Below, piece after piece: positions 60,255-64,000 of a stretch of DNA of 64,000 nt (positions within the stretch are counted from its first letter, which is position 1; the number at the start of each line of letters is the position of its first letter). Origin of the DNA: Monosporascus cannonballus. Lineage: Eukaryota; Ascomycota; Sordariomycetes; Xylariales. The stretch is from the NCBI GenBank assembly GCA_004154925.1, contig QJNS01000045.1:186001-250000 (forward strand), in the 5' to 3' direction. The notes under the pieces were generated by a model. That model ran no database searches, had not been told where the DNA came from, and saw nothing but the letters and a program-made list of their open reading frames with translations. The position numbers and the translations under genes were made by a program.

Positions 60255-61429
60255 GTATGTAGTTGAGTAGGCCCGTGCCTTTGTTAATAATAGACAATTC
60301 GTTAAGAAGGCTCCTTGCTCCTAAAATAGTTCTGACAATACTTCCTACGTTCCCCCCCAAGTATACTACCCATGAATCGATCTTGAGGATTTTGCCGACT
60401 TCTTCGTCTGTCAAAGTTCCATTCAACTACTCTGACATCGCATCTATAGGTTCTGCGGCATTATCCCCTAATCTCGATCTGGAGTTCATCGCCTGCCTGA
60501 AAATCATCCGAGCACCTGGTAAGTCAAGAGCATTCCCGCCCTATTTGGTCATAGTTCCATACATTCTAGAGAGCGTCACCGAAGGCAGGCAGGCATCTTC
60601 CTCCTCTTCCGCTACCGACTGTCCACCCTCATCGTAGACGCTGTCGCGCTATAGATTCGATGGCCAGTTGTCCAACCGCTTCGTAAGCTCTCCTGCATCG
60701 CCCCGGAGCTTTGGTCTCCCTTCTAAGTTCAGGGGTTAGTACTAGTCTGTGAACTGATTCCGTGACTCCCCGCCGGGGGGTTATATGGCTTAGTGCTAGG
60801 TAACTGGCGCGATATCCTACTCTATCATAGATTTCTATTCAAACTGTGTAAGCAGCCCGAACTCGTTACAGATAAGGATTGCCTTCGTCGGTTTTCCCAG
60901 AGAATGTCACTTAGAGGCAGAAGAAACCTAACGTGGCAGAAAGGAGCTCACGTGCATCCTCGACATTCGGATCAGTTAATCGGTGTTCTGCAAGACTTGA
61001 CGGACTACGTATCACTACCTTTGATCATGCTTATATGTGCTACTGGTTACTGGGATGAGGGAGTATTAGTGCAGACCTATGCTTTATAAAATGGATATGA
61101 AGCTGTTATCACAAAATATACTCCTAGGACATTTCCCCCATTATACGTGGACGGAGGTAAGTATCCGATAGGTAGATAAACGGGCGGATAGATATGCATG
61201 TAGATGATACGGTATGTACCGCTTCAACACCCCACATGGGCCAACCCCACATCCGTAGTGCGTACACGTTTAATGCATATCTGCACTTTTAGTGCTCTTG
61301 GTGGAGTCTCTAAAACTCGATTGGCGCAAAGCTACTACTACTTTACTGTAGCTTTTCTTACCAGCATCGACTCGAAAACTTTCGTCGTCTTTCCTGCATT
61401 GCAATCCAACGGCTCCGTCTCACGTTACA
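60255..61429. other. Intergenic between CHO2 and the tRNA methyltransferase gene
   Basis: 1.2 kb with no supported gene. Open frames at 60263-60637 and 60793-61089 are plus-strand but have no recognisable domain. The first could be part of CHO2's 3' untranslated region. Confidence 0.5.
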
Positions 61430-64000
61430 ATGGGCCGTGGAAAGAAAAACTTCAGAGTACGTATTTCGCTGAGATGTGACGCGTTTGAATTCTCTAATAT
61501 CATATGACAGGGCGGTCGCAAAGGCGGCGACAACCGTGGGCCCCGCGATGGCGGCTCGCGCACGTCCTACCGATCGTATTCCGAGATCGTCAAGCAAAAT
61601 GAAAGGCTCGAGCGATTCTACAATGCCCTGCTGCCCTTCGATGATGCCGAGAGGGCTGAGTACTGGGCCGCTTTGAAGAGGGAGCTGCCCAATTCTTTCC
61701 GGTTCTGCGGTTCCAAGGGTCATGCCCTGGCCGTAAGACGTTTGCTCGAGACGAGATATGCGCCGGAAATCGTCAAGATCGAACGCTACGATGGCGAACC
61801 CGTCCAAGCCCCCCAGCCGGTTCCCTGGTACCCCGACCACCTAGCATACTCCATGAATACCCCTAAGCATGTCATCCGCAAGTTCCCTCCATTTGCCGCC
61901 TTCCAGAAGTTCTTGGTGTCCGAGACGAGCGTCGGGAATATCAGCAGACAGGAGGTTGTGAGCATGATTCCGCCCTTGGTCCTTGACGTCGAACCCGGCA
62001 TGAGGGTTCTGGATCTCTGCGCAGCTCCCGGAAGCAAGGCTGCCCAGCTGCTAGAGCTGATCCACGTTGGAGAAGAGGCTAGGATACGGAAAATCAGACA
62101 GTCGTTCGGCGAGTCCAAACCGGAACAGGTCGAAGAGGACGTTGATCTGTCAATCGATGCTGGCGATGACGGTCGAGCGACGGGACTCTTGATTGCCAAT
62201 GATGCTGATTATAAGAGAAGCCACATGCTTACTCACCAGCTCAAGCGGTTTTCTTCCCCCAACCTCCTTGTCACCAACCACGACGCCACCCTCTACCCTG
62301 CCCTTAGGCTCCCACAGAATCCTAACGAACCCAACAATGGACAATATCTAAAATTTGACAGAATCCTTGCAGACGTACCCTGCACAGGAGACGGTACCTT
62401 GAGGAAGAACGTCAACCTTTGGAAAGATTGGCAACCCGGAAGTGCTCTCGGTCTTCACGTCACCCAAGTTCGCATTCTTGTGCGTGCTCTCCAGATGCTC
62501 AAGCCTGGCGGAAGGGTGGTGTACTCCACTTGCAGCATGAACCCCGTCGAGAACGAAGCCGTCGTGGTATCAGCCATAGAACGATGCGGGGGGCCAAGCA
62601 AGGTCGAGATCATCGACTGTAGTGATAGGCTTCCTTCACTGAAGCGTAGCCCGGGCATGCATCAATGGCAGGTGATGGACAAGTCGAGTCGCATATGGAA
62701 CAGTTGGGAGGAGGTCCAACAGCACGTTTTGACAGCGGGAGACGGCATAGTACCCAGCAAGCTCACAGAAGCTATGTTCCCCAGGCCCGACTCCAACGAA
62801 TGCTCGAGTCTGCCACTAGATCGCTGCATGCGAGTCTATGCTCACCAGCAGGATACCGGCGGGTTTTTCATCACCGTCTTAGAGAAGAAGGCCGATTTCA
62901 AAGCAAAGCCGGAGCAGCCGGCGAAGTCTGAGGTCCAAAATGCCGCCGGGACGAACCCGGTAGAGGCTGTGGAGGAAAAGGTGGTGGAGGAAGTGAGGGC
63001 TGTTTTGGGTGAGCCGACCGATGAGATACCCACCCTCGGGGCTAAGAGATCCATGGAGGACAACCAAGCAGAACCAGCACCGGAGGTTAAGAGGCTGAAG
63101 GTAGAGACTGCCCTCGCGGCAGAGCCACCGGCTCCCGAGCCTACTACTGAGCCGACGGAAAAACAGGCTGAGGCTGAGGCTGAGGCCACCCCTAAGGATA
63201 CACCCGTCGACACTCCGAAGGACACTGCGAGGGCCGATCGTCGGGTCAGAGGACCCGATGGTTCTCACGAAGAGCCTTTCAAGTACATGTCGCCGGATCA
63301 CGAAATTCTCAAGAACATACAAGCATTCTACAAAATTTCTCCACGCTTTCCCTCAGACCGGTTTATGGTGCGAAACGCAACTGGTGAGCCGGCGAAGGCT
63401 ATTTATTACACCAGCGCTCTCCTTAAGGATATTTTGACTGAGAATGAAGGCCGCGGTGTCAAATTCGTTCACGGAGGAGTCAAGATGTTCATGAAGCAAG
63501 ACGCACCGTCAGCCGAGGTCTGCCGGTGGCGCATCCAGTCCGAAGGCATGCCCATCATATCCGGATACGTCGGCTCGGAGCGGATCATCCGCCTGACAGA
63601 GAAGGAGACGTTCCGCAAGCTCCTGAAGGAAATGTTCCCTAAGTTCATCAACGACGACTGGAAGAAGCTCGGCGAGATCGGCGAGAGGGCCCGGGACATC
63701 GGCATGGGCTGCTGCCTGCTCAGCGTGGAGCCCGACGGCAGCGACCCGGACTTCTCGGAGCGCGTGGTGCTCCCGCTGTGGAAGAGCTTCCACTCGCTGA
63801 ACCTCATGCTGCCCAAGGAGGACCGGTCAGCCATGCTGCTGCGCATCTTCAACGACACCTCGCCCGTCGTCAACCAGTCGCTCAAGGAGTCGGCAAGGAA
63901 GGAGGCCGAGGCTGAGGCTAACAATGACCTGGCGAACGACGGAGAGGAAGAGGAGCAGGTTAAAGAAGCCGAGGACGCTGCTGCCAAGGCGGGAGATGAG
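61430..64000 (+). CDS. NCL1: tRNA (cytosine-5-)-methyltransferase, NSUN2/Trm4 family (3' end beyond window)
   Basis: This nuclear enzyme methylates cytosine C5 in tRNAs with S-adenosylmethionine. Exon 1 is tiny (61430-61456, MGRGKKNFR). A 54-bp intron (GTACGT...TGACAG) follows, then exon 2 from 61511, open to the window end (at least 839 residues). N-terminal features are SYSEIVKQNERLERFYNALL and FRFCGSKGHA. The SAM-binding motif VLDLCAAPGSKAAQLLELI is at ~175. Motif IV ADVPCTGDGTLRKN has Cys ~300. Motif VI YSTCSMNPVENEAVV has the nucleophilic Cys ~350. An acidic Ala/Glu/Pro-rich linker (~465-580) precedes a C-terminal module (FKYMSPDHEILKNIQAFY, FVHGGVKMFMKQDA) and a Glu/Ala-rich tail. Both catalytic Cys are present. 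The plus-strand orientation matches CHO2 and eIF3g, but spacing argues for independent transcription. Confidence 0.95.

Noticed and set aside
60263..61089. Two plus-strand open frames between CHO2 and NCL1 as genes
   Set aside because: They have no recognisable domain, no splice support, and lie in ordinary intergenic composition.

Overview
This window is from a filamentous ascomycete, very probably a Pezizomycotina/Sordariomycetes-type genome. The grounds are short introns (48-77 bp) with GT...AG ends and CTAAC-like branch sites, recognisable fungal genes (DUF1996 protein, CHO2, eIF3g, Ncl1/Trm4), fungal Ty3/gypsy and Ty1/copia remnants, and massive C-to-T/G-to-A decay typical of repeat-induced point mutation (RIP). 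No CRISPR array, rRNA or tRNA gene was seen.

Layout. (1) 1-3378 is very AT-rich RIP-decayed repeat DNA with an LTR at the left edge. (2) 3379-11972 is a normal-composition island bounded by inverted, related ~150-bp ends. It holds an intact membrane-anchored 3beta-HSD-like gene, an intact fungal multi-pass membrane protein gene, and copia/LTR debris. (3) 12036-19591 is a three-layer nested retrotransposon: an LTR with TSD TAAAA, interrupted by a full-length chromodomain-bearing gypsy element with TSD GTACG, which is itself interrupted by an unrelated solo LTR with TSD ATATG. (4) 19758-23908 is a related gypsy element on the minus strand that has lost reverse transcriptase, RNase H and most of integrase in one internal deletion. 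(5) 24073-34462 is ~10 kb of extremely AT-rich decayed sequence in which most surviving cytosines lie in CpG. (6) 34463-37437 mixes two small inverted-repeat (MITE-like) families, a structured palindromic element, LTR fragments and a third gypsy 3' end. (7) From 37438 the composition changes abruptly to gene-bearing DNA.

Genes to the right are: a secreted DUF1996 protein; a small secreted cysteine-containing peptide (effector-like, tentative); a disordered/coiled-coil conserved fungal protein; a gene-poor stretch at about 43-49 kb; a PH-domain protein; eIF3g (translation initiation); a small basic coiled-coil protein; CHO2 (phosphatidylethanolamine N-methyltransferase); and the 5' part of Ncl1/Trm4 (tRNA m5C methyltransferase), which runs off the window. 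The last three recognised genes (eIF3g, CHO2, Ncl1) are housekeeping genes on the plus strand, each with its own promoter-sized spacer and no evidence of co-regulation.

The most unusual signals are an antisense reading frame with a Cys-cluster-like RRG..(C/Y)(D/N)G motif, kept in the 3' region of three gypsy copies; the nested insertions with all target duplications preserved; the deletion-derivative element; and the inverted-end-bounded gene island. Gene models with introns were built by hand from splice signals and family consensus knowledge and were not checked by any search.
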